From positions 1 to 13,176 of the forward strand of contig JAISES010000147.1 of the NCBI GenBank assembly GCA_031263965.1: a stretch of 13,176 nucleotides of DNA, written 5' to 3'. This document shows positions 1 to 7,996 of the stretch, one piece after another (position 1 is the first letter of the stretch; each line of letters opens with the position of its first letter). The position numbers and the translations under genes were made by a program. Source of the stretch: Prevotella sp. GTDB lineage: Bacteria > Bacteroidota > Bacteroidia > Bacteroidales > Dysgonomonadaceae. The notes beneath the pieces are model-generated. The model was not told the origin of the DNA. It did not search any database and worked only from the letters and a program-made list of their open reading frames with translations.

Positions 1-84
1 GATCACGCGTGATGCTGCTTCTTTAAATTCGGAAGCATACCGCTTGTTTTCCCGTTCCAGATTAAGAAAAAGAATGGGTTCCAT
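1..84 (-). CDS. probable DegT/DnrJ/EryC1/StrS-family aminotransferase, N-terminal fragment
   Basis: Only the first 28 codons are inside the window; the rest lies beyond position 1. The visible peptide begins MEPILFLNLERENKRY and continues to ASRVI. This resembles the usual N-terminus of PLP-dependent DegT/DnrJ/EryC1/StrS sugar aminotransferases, which typically start with a hydrophobic FLDL stretch, a polar helix and a RVI motif before the SGWY segment. The catalytic lysine region is not visible, so the family call rests on a short N-terminal likeness. The ATG lies 3 nt after the recN stop on the same strand, so it is probably translated from the recN transcript. If the call is right, the enzyme would transfer an amino group to a nucleotide-linked keto sugar for surface polysaccharide, a role with no obvious tie to recN. 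Confidence 0.5.
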   Translation of the reverse strand, partial: MEPILFLNLERENKRYASEFKEAASRVI

Positions 85-87
85 ATT

Positions 88-1755
88 TTATATTTTCGTT
101 CCCAACATTACTTTGGCATTCTGTATTGCCGCTTCTGTTACAGTAGATCCGCTAAGCATACGGGCAATTTCATCCAGACGGTCTTTGTCCGACAGCATAA
201 CCAGTTTAGTGGTCGTAGAATCATTACTATCGTCCGATTTATAAACTTTATAATGCGTTTTACCCTTCGCCGCTATTTGCGGTAAATGGGTTATAGCTAT
301 TACCTGCATATTCTGCCCGAACCCGAGCATCACCTGCCCCATCTTATCTGCTGTTTCGCCGGAGACTCCGGTATCGATCTCGTCAAATATAATCGCCGGC
401 AGGGCTGTCGCCCCGGCTATCATCGATTTAAGGCAAAGCATTATCCTCGATATCTCACCTCCGGATGCAATATTTGCCACAGGCTGCAACGGAACATTTT
501 TATTCGCAGAAAACTGGAACTGAATGCTGTCCATGCCATATATATCGGGATTGTCTTCTGCTATAACATCACATTTAAAACGTATATCAGGCATACCCAA
601 ATAAGAGGCTTTCTGTTGCAGTTCTGTCCCTATCTTTCCGGAAACAGACATGCGCTTGTCCGTCAGAGCTTTAGCCAGGTCGAGCATTTTTTCATATTTT
701 GCCTGAACCTCTTTTGCCAAAGCATCTACCTGCTGACCGGAAGATTCTATATTTGCCAGCTTCAGGGCCAGATCGTTATATAGGCTCAACAATTCCTCAA
801 CACTTGGTAAATGGTATTTCTTCTGCAATGTATAGATCAGGTCGAGACGGGCTTCGATGAAAGCTGACCTTTCGGGGTTAAATTCGGCATCTTCGGCCAG
901 ACGTCCTATTTCGGAAGCCATATCTTTCATATCGATATATGCCGTCTCCAGCCGTTGAGATATTTCTTCTGCCTTATGATACACCTTAGCCAGCGATCTG
1001 GATGTGCTCAGGCTTTCTTTCAGTCCCGAAACTATTCCCTTCTCATCTCCGGACAAAAGGGTATGCACTTTATATAAAGACCTTTTTATATCCTCAGCAT
1101 GGTTCAGTGTCTCTGATTCCCTTTCCAGTTCTTCCTGCTCTCCTTCCTGTAAGGCGGCCTCCTGCAACGAATCGTGTTGAAAACGTAAGTAGTCTTCTTC
1201 CTCTTTACTCTTGCGAACCTGATCTTTCAAATCCTCGAGAGCTTTTCCGGCATACCTGTACTGATGATAAACCTGCCGGTATTCTTTTAATAAGTTCTTA
1301 TTTCCGGCTAAAGCATCTACTACCTGCATCTGGAAACGGCTGTCTGCCAATAACAGATTCTGGTGCTGTGAATGTATATCGATCAATTGCCCCCCCAATT
1401 CTTTCAGATCATTAAGGCCGACAGGCGAGTCGTTTATAAAAGCGCGTGATTTGCCGGTAGACAGAACCTCGCGCCGGAGAATATAGCTATCCTGATCGTA
1501 TTCTATACCTTTCTCTTCACAAAATTCTTTCAGATCATATGCCGAAACGTCAAACGCACCTTCGATAACGCACTTGCTTTCGCCTTGTTTTATCGCCTTC
1601 ATATCTGCCCTCTGACCTAAAACCAGAGAGAGCGCGCCCAAAATAATAGATTTTCCGGCTCCGGTTTCACCTGTTATTACGGAAAACCCCGGCCCGAAAT
1701 CGATTTCGAGGCTGTCTATCAGCGCATAGTTCTTTATGTATAGCGATTTTAGCAT
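88..1755 (-). CDS. recN: DNA repair protein RecN (SMC-like ATPase)
   Basis: RecN is a cytosolic SMC-like ATPase that helps hold or align DNA ends during recombinational repair of double-strand breaks. From the chosen start the protein has 555 residues, normal for the family. Walker A GETGAGKS is at about 29-36, the Q-loop region HSQHQNLLLAD at about 128-138, a long charged coiled-coil stretch at about 150-375, the ABC signature SGGEISR at about 431-437, Walker B IIFDEIDTGVSG at about 455-466, and the switch histidine in ITHLPQ near 490. The frame is open to a TTG at 1761, but I chose the ATG at 1755 because MLKSLYIKNYAL is the usual RecN N-terminus. It begins 12 nt after the stop of the upstream phosphoesterase gene and no promoter is visible between them, so operon transcription is likely. 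No frameshift or missing motif was seen. Confidence 0.96.
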   Translation of the reverse strand: MLKSLYIKNYALIDSLEIDFGPGFSVITGETGAGKSIILGALSLVLGQRADMKAIKQGESKCVIEGAFDVSAYDLKEFCEEKGIEYDQDSYILRREVLSTGKSRAFINDSPVGLNDLKELGGQLIDIHSQHQNLLLADSRFQMQVVDALAGNKNLLKEYRQVYHQYRYAGKALEDLKDQVRKSKEEEDYLRFQHDSLQEAALQEGEQEELERESETLNHAEDIKRSLYKVHTLLSGDEKGIVSGLKESLSTSRSLAKVYHKAEEISQRLETAYIDMKDMASEIGRLAEDAEFNPERSAFIEARLDLIYTLQKKYHLPSVEELLSLYNDLALKLANIESSGQQVDALAKEVQAKYEKMLDLAKALTDKRMSVSGKIGTELQQKASYLGMPDIRFKCDVIAEDNPDIYGMDSIQFQFSANKNVPLQPVANIASGGEISRIMLCLKSMIAGATALPAIIFDEIDTGVSGETADKMGQVMLGFGQNMQVIAITHLPQIAAKGKTHYKVYKSDDSNDSTTTKLVMLSDKDRLDEIARMLSGSTVTEAAIQNAKVMLGTKI

Positions 1756-1767
1756 AGCCAAAGGTAA

Positions 1768-2952
1768 TCAATTAAACGTTATATTCAATACTACTATTTC
1801 CGATATTGTTCCTATTCTGAATTGAGGACCGGCAAGTCCCAAACCTGAAGACACGTATATATGCGTGTTTCCTTTTTCTTTGTATCCATAAGGTAATTCG
1901 TACATAAACCCGAGTTTGTTCTTCTCCGGTATTATTCCCGTATTATAAAGCATCGAAGATAATTTCATGATAACATTGTTCGGAAAAAATTGTCCGTTAT
2001 GCGTATGTCCGTACAATGCAATATCAGCGCCTGCATCTACTTCTTCCTGTAACCGGTGAGGCTCATGATTCATAACGATAACGGGGAGATCCTTGTTCAC
2101 TCCCTGCATAATCTCAGGAAGATTCTTTCTTGTTCCGCACATATCATCCTCACGCCCGACTATATAAAAAGAATTGGCTACCAATACCGTTGTATCGCGT
2201 AATACCGTTAACCCTGCTTTTTCGCTAAGCCATAGTATTTTTTCATCTTTTGCTTCGCCTAACTCTATATATTCGTGATTCCCTGTAGAAGCGTATACTC
2301 CATAAGGCGCTTTTAACCGCAGAAATTCCGTTTCCATGCGTTGTTCATATAACGATTTCACATCGTAATCGACAATATCACCGACAAGCAATATAAGATC
2401 GGGCTTTTGCGCCATAATCTTATCTATATACATCGAGATAATATCTTTATCGATGAGATATCCGGCATGGATATCGGCAACCATAACTACCCGGAGACTT
2501 TTTACAGGAGATTCTTTATCCACAGATATATTCATCTCCGTAACGACAGGATTCCAAAACCGGTAATTACCATATGCCATTGCAGAACAGACAAGAACCA
2601 ACGAAAGGAGAAAATAGGCTAAACGGGTTTTCTTTGCTTTCAGATCGGGTCCCTGAAATAGCTTTTTCTTTCTATTGAGATATTTCACAAGATCGTAAAT
2701 CAACAAAATGCCCGTCATGTATATGGTAAACAACATCCATGTAGTGCCTACCCAGGCCAGATCGTGCAAAGCGTCGAAAGATAAATACTTTGAGGTAAAA
2801 AAACCTGTGAAATAAATAATGAGTTCCGCAATGTAAACCGATGCATAAAGAATTTTAAGATATTTCTTGCAGGGTAATCCCTGCCAGCCAAACCAATAGA
2901 TGTAGGCGTTAAGGAATATCTGTACGATTATCGCATTGAAAAAGACTCTCAT
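1768..2952 (-). CDS. membrane-anchored calcineurin-like metallophosphoesterase (downstream paralogue)
   Basis: This is a 394-residue protein with an N-terminal membrane part and a C-terminal metallophosphoesterase domain. Hydrophobic segments lie at about 2-20, 33-53, 68-88 and 111-128. The dinuclear-metal motifs follow in order: D160-x-H162 (VADIHAGY), GD at 191-192 with D195 (VGDIVD), GNHE at 224-227, H296 (VMNHEPH) and GHTH at 315-318. All expected ligands are present. Relatives include YkuE/YaeI-type phosphoesterases, and some members of this fold hydrolyse UDP-diacylglucosamine in lipid A synthesis, but the substrate here cannot be read from the sequence. The ATG overlaps the stop of the preceding gene by 4 bp (ATGA), a translational-coupling arrangement. 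It is clearly paralogous to that gene. Which side of the membrane the catalytic domain faces was not determined. Confidence 0.88.
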   Translation of the reverse strand: MRVFFNAIIVQIFLNAYIYWFGWQGLPCKKYLKILYASVYIAELIIYFTGFFTSKYLSFDALHDLAWVGTTWMLFTIYMTGILLIYDLVKYLNRKKKLFQGPDLKAKKTRLAYFLLSLVLVCSAMAYGNYRFWNPVVTEMNISVDKESPVKSLRVVMVADIHAGYLIDKDIISMYIDKIMAQKPDLILLVGDIVDYDVKSLYEQRMETEFLRLKAPYGVYASTGNHEYIELGEAKDEKILWLSEKAGLTVLRDTTVLVANSFYIVGREDDMCGTRKNLPEIMQGVNKDLPVIVMNHEPHRLQEEVDAGADIALYGHTHNGQFFPNNVIMKLSSMLYNTGIIPEKNKLGFMYELPYGYKEKGNTHIYVSSGLGLAGPQFRIGTISEIVVLNITFN

Positions 2953-4091
2953 TTTCCTTTATTTACATCTATCACAACATATTCGGACTGTGTGCCTATA
3001 CGGAATTTACCACCCCATATACCTATACCCGAGCTCACATATATATTTGCATTACCTTTCTTTATATAGCCGTGGTCTTTCTCATACAATTGTTTTGTAA
3101 TCAGCGATATTGGCCACATCTGCCCCTGGTGCGTGTGTCCCGAAATCTGGATGTCGATACCGTTGGCTTCTGTTTCTTCCAAGTTATAAGGCTGATGATC
3201 GAGAAGGATTACAGGCTTCGAATTATCCAAACCGGCAACTAAATCTTTCAACGGCCTCCTACCTTTATTAGACCTGTCATCGCGTCCTATCACATAAAAA
3301 CAGCTATCGACCAAAGCCACCGAATCGCGAAGCATATGTATCCCTGTTTTTCCGATAAAATCAAGGCTCCCTGCCAATCCACTGATGTATTCGTGATTTC
3401 CCGGACAGGCATAAATACCCATAGGCGCTTTTATCTTATGAAAACTTTCTGCAAAATCACCTTCATTCAATGGGCGAACACTACTATCTATAATGTCTCC
3501 TGCAATAAGAATAATATCGGGATTCTCCGAATTTATAAGATCGATCCATTTTTCAAGTTCTCCTTTTCCGACTCCATAGCCCAAATGCAAATCGCTTATG
3601 GCCACTATCCGCAAAGGCCTGTGAAATATCGTGTCGCCTACCGTTTTGTAAATATTTACAGGCAAATCTACCCGTACTTTCCACTGATATTTAAGGTATC
3701 CACACAGCATAAGTAAAGCGACAAAACCTACGACAAAACCAAGGCCTGCCCAGTTTTCCCTTGTATATCTGGTCACAGCATCGCTCGGCATAAAATGAAA
3801 CAGCCGATTGGTTAATCCGAATAAATCGATGACCAGCATTATCATAAAAAAGTAGATCAGAATAAAAAACCATGCCGTGCCGGCCTTATACAAGAACGAG
3901 GTCAGGCCTACAGACAAAGAGTCTCCTATAAGGAATGATATAAAAAAAGAAGATATAGCTACTACTGCAAACAGCACCAGCGCCACACGCCCGACGACAC
4001 AGGGAGGCATAGCTGTCCAAATGCGCTGAAAGACGTAAAAATTAACTAACAGATAGAGGAAAAATATGATTATAAACATAATGGATTTCAT
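2949..4091 (-). CDS. membrane-anchored calcineurin-like metallophosphoesterase (upstream paralogue)
   Basis: This 380-residue protein has the same layout as the gene that follows it. Hydrophobic segments lie at about 4-23, 35-56, 70-91 and 115-132, and the phosphoesterase domain runs from about 158 to the end. The motifs are D167-x-H169 (ISDLHLGYG), AGDIID at about 197-202, GNHE at 231-234, H299 (LLDHQPY) and GHTH at 318-321. The fold and metal site are well supported; the substrate (phospholipid, nucleotide-lipid or phosphoprotein) is not known. It is the first gene of the apparent operon phosphoesterase - phosphoesterase - recN - aminotransferase, and a TAnnTTTG-type promoter element lies about 31 nt upstream. 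The start ATG is the first in the frame and places a typical membrane segment at the N-terminus. The pair probably arose by tandem duplication and then diverged in the membrane part. Confidence 0.88.
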   Translation of the reverse strand: MKSIMFIIIFFLYLLVNFYVFQRIWTAMPPCVVGRVALVLFAVVAISSFFISFLIGDSLSVGLTSFLYKAGTAWFFILIYFFMIMLVIDLFGLTNRLFHFMPSDAVTRYTRENWAGLGFVVGFVALLMLCGYLKYQWKVRVDLPVNIYKTVGDTIFHRPLRIVAISDLHLGYGVGKGELEKWIDLINSENPDIILIAGDIIDSSVRPLNEGDFAESFHKIKAPMGIYACPGNHEYISGLAGSLDFIGKTGIHMLRDSVALVDSCFYVIGRDDRSNKGRRPLKDLVAGLDNSKPVILLDHQPYNLEETEANGIDIQISGHTHQGQMWPISLITKQLYEKDHGYIKKGNANIYVSSGIGIWGGKFRIGTQSEYVVIDVNKGK

Positions 4092-4121
4092 TCAATGCAT
4101 GCTTAAAATTCCTAAAAGATA

Positions 4122-4129
4122 CAAAGATA
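4122..4129 (-). promoter_or_regulatory. candidate -7 promoter element for the phosphoesterase-recN operon
   Basis: On the minus strand this reads TATCTTTG, an exact match to the Bacteroidetes -7 consensus TAnnTTTG. It lies 30 nt upstream of the first phosphoesterase ATG, implying a short leader. No clear -33 TTTG was seen at the usual spacing, so the call rests on the -7 motif and its position. Confidence 0.4.
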
Positions 4130-4194
4130 CGGGATTTCGACAATTAACAGGATATTATGCAAAAAAGAGTATTTAAAGAATGTTATAAGTTCTG

Positions 4195-4392
4195 TAAAAT
4201 AATTATTGTCGTATCTGATTATTCAGGTTCCCGCGTCATTGCGAGCCAGAAAGGCGAATCAATCCTGAAATTGGCCGCTTAGCGGTAGGAGCAGTCCTTT
4301 GTGACTGCCCGAAAAGATACAGATGGATTGCTTCGGGTAAACCCTCGCAATGACGGGAGAAAAAGAACATATAAACATATCATTTATCCTTA
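4195..4392. repeat. palindromic intergenic repeat, copy A (CATTGCGAG family, about 198 bp)
   Basis: This gene-free stretch holds a long imperfect palindrome. The arms CGTCATTGCGAG (4234-4245) and CTCGCAATGACG (4344-4355) are perfectly complementary over 12 bp. Inside them, CGAATCAATCC and GGATTGCTTCG form a second imperfect stem. The centre adds small hairpins, CCGC-TTA-GCGG and GCAGTC with GACTGC, so the single-stranded form would be branched. The flanks also match copy B at 8181-8342: TAAAATAATTATT plus CGTATCTGATT on the left, and AGAACATATAAACA plus TCATTTAT on the right. Similar CATTGCGAG...GAAGCAATCC repeats recur in intergenic DNA of many bacterial genomes. No ORF of note lies in the 4092-4471 gap; apart from this repeat it holds only the promoter element and the terminator listed separately. 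Confidence 0.8.
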
Positions 4393-4411
4393 ATTCTACG
4401 TAAACCTACCG

Positions 4412-4453
4412 AAAAAATAACCATCCGGTCTTATTTCCGACCGGATGGTTATT
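4412..4453 (-). terminator. rho-independent terminator of the fuc operon
   Basis: A perfect 15-bp inverted repeat, AATAACCATCCGGTC (4416-4430) and GACCGGATGGTTATT (4439-4453), flanks an 8-nt loop. Read on the minus strand, the hairpin starts 18 nt after the fucP stop and runs directly into a T-tract (4415-4412), the textbook form of an intrinsic terminator. It is nearly symmetrical, but the T-run lies only on the minus-strand exit side. Confidence 0.9.
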
Positions 4454-4471
4454 CTGAATAATATAGTGAAA

Positions 4472-5800
4472 TTAAAGTTTTACCCGACTGCCTACATAAC
4501 CAAAGAATGAGATATAAAGGAAGCAGAATAGTGGTACAATGAAGCCTATATTCATACTCACAGTACCTATATGCCCCATTAGTGCAGGAGCTATGGCTCC
4601 ACCCACAACCATAAGGACTAATATAGACGCCGCCGTTTTTGTCTTATCTCCTAAGCTTCTCACTCCCAAAGCGAAGATAGATGGAAACATGATTGACATA
4701 AACAGGTAAGATGCGATCAAAGCAATTACACCAAACCGGTTATGGTTCATTGTCACAAACAGCATCAAAACGGTATTGACTGCCGCAAAAGTACCCAAAA
4801 GCATTCCGGGCTTAATTTTTTGCATAAGCATACTTCCTGTAAACCGCCCAATGGCAAACAATCCCATACCGCCTATACCTAATAACAAGCCTCCCTGAAG
4901 CTCGTTCAGTTGCAACTCTTTTACTTCAACGGTGTAGTTTATAAAGAAACTGCCTATTCCTGTCTGGGCAGCGACATACAAAAACTGAGCTATAACAGCA
5001 AATACAAAATGCTTTTGTTTTATCAACGGTTTACTATCCCCGTTTGAAGCAGTATTGCCATCTTCTTCCGGACTTATTTCCGGCAATTTTGTAAATAGAA
5101 ACAGGATCAATACCAACAGAACCAATATCCCTAATCCCACGTAAGGGGGTATAAGGACAGAATTATCGGCAGCATGCTTTTCTACTGTTCCGGCAACTTC
5201 CCTGACAACTTCTCCGGCTCCTAAAAAGACCTTGGAGACAGCCTCTCCAAATAGTTCAAATACTGATTTACCTGATTCATTCCTGAATATGAGAACCGAG
5301 CCGACAATCGGGCCCAAGACCCAACCGAGCGCGTTAAATGTCTGGGCCAGATTAATACGGCTGGCCGAAGTTTCGGGTGGGCCTAACACTATCGTATAAG
5401 GATTAGCAACAGTTTCGAGACAAGTTAATCCCGCAAATAAGATAAGCAAGCCCAGCAAAAAAGCCCCAAAGGCATTAATACCCACCGCCGGAACGAACAG
5501 GAAGGCGCCTGCCGCAAACAGGATAAGCCCCACGATAATACCGGTCTTATACCCAAATCGGCGGGCAATATACCCTGCGGGAAGAGCCATAAGGAAATAG
5601 GCTCCGTATGCCGACATCTGTATAACCCCTGATTGCGCTTTAGTCAAGTGTAAAGCATCCTGAAAGTGTTTATTCAGCACGTCGAGCAAACTGTGGGCAA
5701 ATCCCCACATAAAAAACAGGCTGGTTATAAGGATAAAAGGGAACAGATAGTTTTGTCCCCGGCTACCTTTGAATAAAGATTTTTTTGTTTTATTATTCAT
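4472..5800 (-). CDS. fucP: L-fucose:H+ symporter, FHS family of the major facilitator superfamily
   Basis: This inner-membrane transporter imports L-fucose with protons. From the ATG at 5800 it has 442 residues, close to E. coli FucP, and is hydrophobic throughout with a spacing consistent with about 12 helices. FHS hallmarks are visible: FFMWGFAHSLLDVLN near the N-terminus, with the acidic residue (D40) matching the functionally important Asp of E. coli FucP; then CLETVANPY, with E129 matching the other key acidic residue; then NLAQTFNALG (N156). A soluble segment rich in acidic and small residues (about 175-220) lies before the sixth or seventh helix. The frame is open to a TTG at 5830 that would overlap fucK by 8 nt; I chose the ATG because it is a stronger start and gives a normal N-terminus, 22 nt after the fucK stop. 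Glucose/galactose FHS permeases are similar, so substrate choice leans on the neighbours. Confidence 0.92.
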   Translation of the reverse strand: MNNKTKKSLFKGSRGQNYLFPFILITSLFFMWGFAHSLLDVLNKHFQDALHLTKAQSGVIQMSAYGAYFLMALPAGYIARRFGYKTGIIVGLILFAAGAFLFVPAVGINAFGAFLLGLLILFAGLTCLETVANPYTIVLGPPETSASRINLAQTFNALGWVLGPIVGSVLIFRNESGKSVFELFGEAVSKVFLGAGEVVREVAGTVEKHAADNSVLIPPYVGLGILVLLVLILFLFTKLPEISPEEDGNTASNGDSKPLIKQKHFVFAVIAQFLYVAAQTGIGSFFINYTVEVKELQLNELQGGLLLGIGGMGLFAIGRFTGSMLMQKIKPGMLLGTFAAVNTVLMLFVTMNHNRFGVIALIASYLFMSIMFPSIFALGVRSLGDKTKTAASILVLMVVGGAIAPALMGHIGTVSMNIGFIVPLFCFLYISFFGYVGSRVKL

Positions 5801-5822
5801 TTTCGTATCAGATTGATATTCA

Positions 5823-7286
5823 TCATTCAAATAAATGGCTTAATTTAATTGCAACAGCACTCCATTCGCAAGCGTTTACAGGATAATAAGACCTAAAATT
5901 AAAGCTATTTTTTATAATTTGACGGCCTTCTTCCATATTTTTTAGTTTTTTGTCAGCAACTGCCTGTTGTAGTATATTTCCTATTGCCGTAGCCTCAGTC
6001 AGACCGACGACAACCTCTACATTCAAAGCATCGGCGATATACTGATTCAGTAATTCGTTTTGACTTCCGCCTCCTACAACTGCCAGATGCCTGACATTCC
6101 TGCCCGAACAAGCTTCGAGCTTTTTCATTACATAATGGTATTTCATAGCTAGCGATTCGAGCACGCATCGTACAAGCTCCCCTTTTGTCTGAGGCAATAA
6201 CTGGCGGGTTTTATGACAATACTCCCGAATAGATGCCGACATAGATACCGGATGAGTAAATGCCGGATCGTCGGTGTTTACAATGCTTCTGAACGGTTCA
6301 CTTTTCGAACATTCCGATAATAAATAATCATAAGAACATTCTTCGTCCCCTCTTTCCCATTCCGCAATTAACCGTTGCAACAACCACAATCCTGTAATAT
6401 TACACATAAACAGTATCTTGTTGCCTACTCCGCCTTCATTTGTGAAATTGCTCATCATTGCCTCCGGCGTAAGGATAGGTTCTTCGGCCTGTATACCCAG
6501 CAGCGACCATGTTCCGGAACTCAGGAAAGCCCATTCTCTCCCCACTGACGGAATCGCAGCAATCGCACTGGCCGTATCATGTGCACCAACAGCGAATACA
6601 GGGATTTCAGAAGTTCCTGTTTCCCCGACAAGCTCTCTTTTCAGTTTTCCTATTACAGAGCACGGTTGTACGATTTCGCTCATCAGATGGGATGGGAGTT
6701 CTAACTGGTCGAACAAGTCGGGTTCCCAATCCTTTGTTTGGGCGTTCAACAATTGAGAAGTAGAAGCTATTGTATATTCATTACATACTTTTCCGGTGAG
6801 ATAATAATTAATCAGATCAGGAATAAACAATAGTTTATCGGCAACAAGTAAAGTCAAATCATCATCATTTTCGAGGCTTAACAGTTGAAAAACAGAATTA
6901 ATTTCCATCTGTTGAATTCCGGTAACAGCATATAGTTTTTCTTTCGAAATCCGGGATATCGCTTTATCCATCATACCCTGCGTACGGCTATCGCGGTAGC
7001 AGACAGGATTAGAGATCAACCTTCCTTTTTTATCTATCAATCCGAAATCGACTCCCCAGGCATCAACAGCAATACCTCGCAAATCGTACCCTTTGTTTAC
7101 AGCCTGGTGTATACCTTCTTTAATATTCCTGAACAGAGATAAAAAATCCCAATACAATGTATCGCCCAATTTTACAGGCGTATTACCGAAACGATGAACC
7201 TCATCCAGGCGGATATGGCCGTTCTCTATTATTCCGGCAATAGCACGCCCGCTTCCGGCTCCAAGATCCAAAGCTAAATAGGCCAT
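5823..7286 (-). CDS. fucK: L-fuculokinase (FGGY family, rhamnulokinase-like)
   Basis: This cytosolic 487-residue sugar kinase would phosphorylate L-fuculose to L-fuculose 1-phosphate with ATP. FGGY landmarks are present: the N-terminal phosphate loop LDLGAGSGR (6-14), AVDAWGVDFGLID (73-85), the catalytic aspartate D237 in GAHDTASA, the second phosphate motif SSGTWSLLG (256-264) and the adenosine motif VVGGGSQNELLNQY (403-416). The HRFGN, WGVDFGL and RDSRTQGM segments resemble RhaB (rhamnulokinase) more than E. coli FucK, so homology alone would suggest rhamnulose. The neighbours fucI, fucA and fucP make fuculose the likelier substrate. It starts 5 nt after the fucA stop and is co-transcribed with it. 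Start and length are typical and no catalytic residue is missing. Confidence 0.88.
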   Translation of the reverse strand: MAYLALDLGAGSGRAIAGIIENGHIRLDEVHRFGNTPVKLGDTLYWDFLSLFRNIKEGIHQAVNKGYDLRGIAVDAWGVDFGLIDKKGRLISNPVCYRDSRTQGMMDKAISRISKEKLYAVTGIQQMEINSVFQLLSLENDDDLTLLVADKLLFIPDLINYYLTGKVCNEYTIASTSQLLNAQTKDWEPDLFDQLELPSHLMSEIVQPCSVIGKLKRELVGETGTSEIPVFAVGAHDTASAIAAIPSVGREWAFLSSGTWSLLGIQAEEPILTPEAMMSNFTNEGGVGNKILFMCNITGLWLLQRLIAEWERGDEECSYDYLLSECSKSEPFRSIVNTDDPAFTHPVSMSASIREYCHKTRQLLPQTKGELVRCVLESLAMKYHYVMKKLEACSGRNVRHLAVVGGGSQNELLNQYIADALNVEVVVGLTEATAIGNILQQAVADKKLKNMEEGRQIIKNSFNFRSYYPVNACEWSAVAIKLSHLFE

Positions 7287-7291
7287 AGCTC

Positions 7292-7936
7292 TTATTTTGT
7301 AGTTTTTCCTAATACATACACTTCCAGATCGCGGATTTCATCTTCCGTCAACGTTAAATAATTTCCTTCGCCTGCATGTACAATGATACTGCATGCCAGT
7401 TCGAAGAATACGGCTTTTTGGAAAGCATCGTCAAAATCTTTTCCACATACAGCCTGTCCATGCTTGCTCATCAAAACGCAGTCGTGACCGGTCAGCGCTT
7501 CCGTTACAGCCCCGGCCAATTCTTTCGAACCCGGGCGATAGTAAGGAATAACAGGAATTTCTTTTCCGCAATAGCAAGGCACTTCGGCAACCACATTAAA
7601 ATTTTCAGGCTTATTATTCATACAAGAGACAATCGTGGCAAATTCCGACTGAAAGTGGAGTACGACATCCATATCTTTACGTTGCCGCAAAACACCCAGA
7701 TGAAACACACTCTCCATCGAAGGTTTAGGCCCATCAATACGCATGCCTGTAGAAATATCACAGATTGCAACGTTTTCCTTTGCCAGACGGGGAAGCCACG
7801 AACCGGTACCCGATACTAAAGCCACATTATCGTCTACTCTCCATGACAGGTTTCCGCTACTGCAAAGCTGCAATCGTTCTTTTCCTATAAGATGTGCCTG
7901 TTCTATAAATTTATCTATCTGTTCCTTCTTTATCAT
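7292..7936 (-). CDS. fucA: L-fuculose-1-phosphate aldolase (class II aldolase/adducin family)
   Basis: This enzyme would cleave L-fuculose 1-phosphate into dihydroxyacetone phosphate and L-lactaldehyde, using a divalent metal as electrophile. The 214-residue length matches E. coli FucA (215). Family features are CSSGNLSWR (25-33) and SGTGSWLPRL (42-51) for phosphate and substrate contacts, then the metal site. Aligned by eye to E. coli FucA, metal ligands E73, H92 and H155 correspond to E75, H94 and H159, but the second histidine of the H-x-H pair is replaced: VVLHFQSEFAT has Q96. Whether this changes the bound metal or is normal for Bacteroidetes enzymes is unknown. It lies 5 nt before fucK in the operon but 456 nt after fucI, and that gap is filled by palindromic repeats. 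A purine-rich AAGAAAG lies shortly before the ATG. Confidence 0.9.
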   Translation of the reverse strand: MIKKEQIDKFIEQAHLIGKERLQLCSSGNLSWRVDDNVALVSGTGSWLPRLAKENVAICDISTGMRIDGPKPSMESVFHLGVLRQRKDMDVVLHFQSEFATIVSCMNNKPENFNVVAEVPCYCGKEIPVIPYYRPGSKELAGAVTEALTGHDCVLMSKHGQAVCGKDFDDAFQKAVFFELACSIIVHAGEGNYLTLTEDEIRDLEVYVLGKTTK

Positions 7937-7996
7937 AATACTTTCTTATATAGGTTAAGAAACTGTTTAAATTTTAGCGAAAAATATTATTACATG

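Noticed and set aside
286..783. 165-codon open frame on the plus strand opposite recN
   Set aside because: It lies wholly antisense to recN, which has all RecN motifs; the translated product is Cys/His/Arg-rich and resembles no family I know.
1756..1761. TTG start for recN two codons upstream
   Set aside because: ATG at 1755 gives the standard MLKSLYI N-terminus; TTG would add only Met-Ala.
5801..5830. TTG start for fucP ten codons upstream of the chosen ATG
   Set aside because: It would overlap fucK by 8 nt and add a polar tail; the ATG at 5800 gives the usual FHS permease N-terminus.
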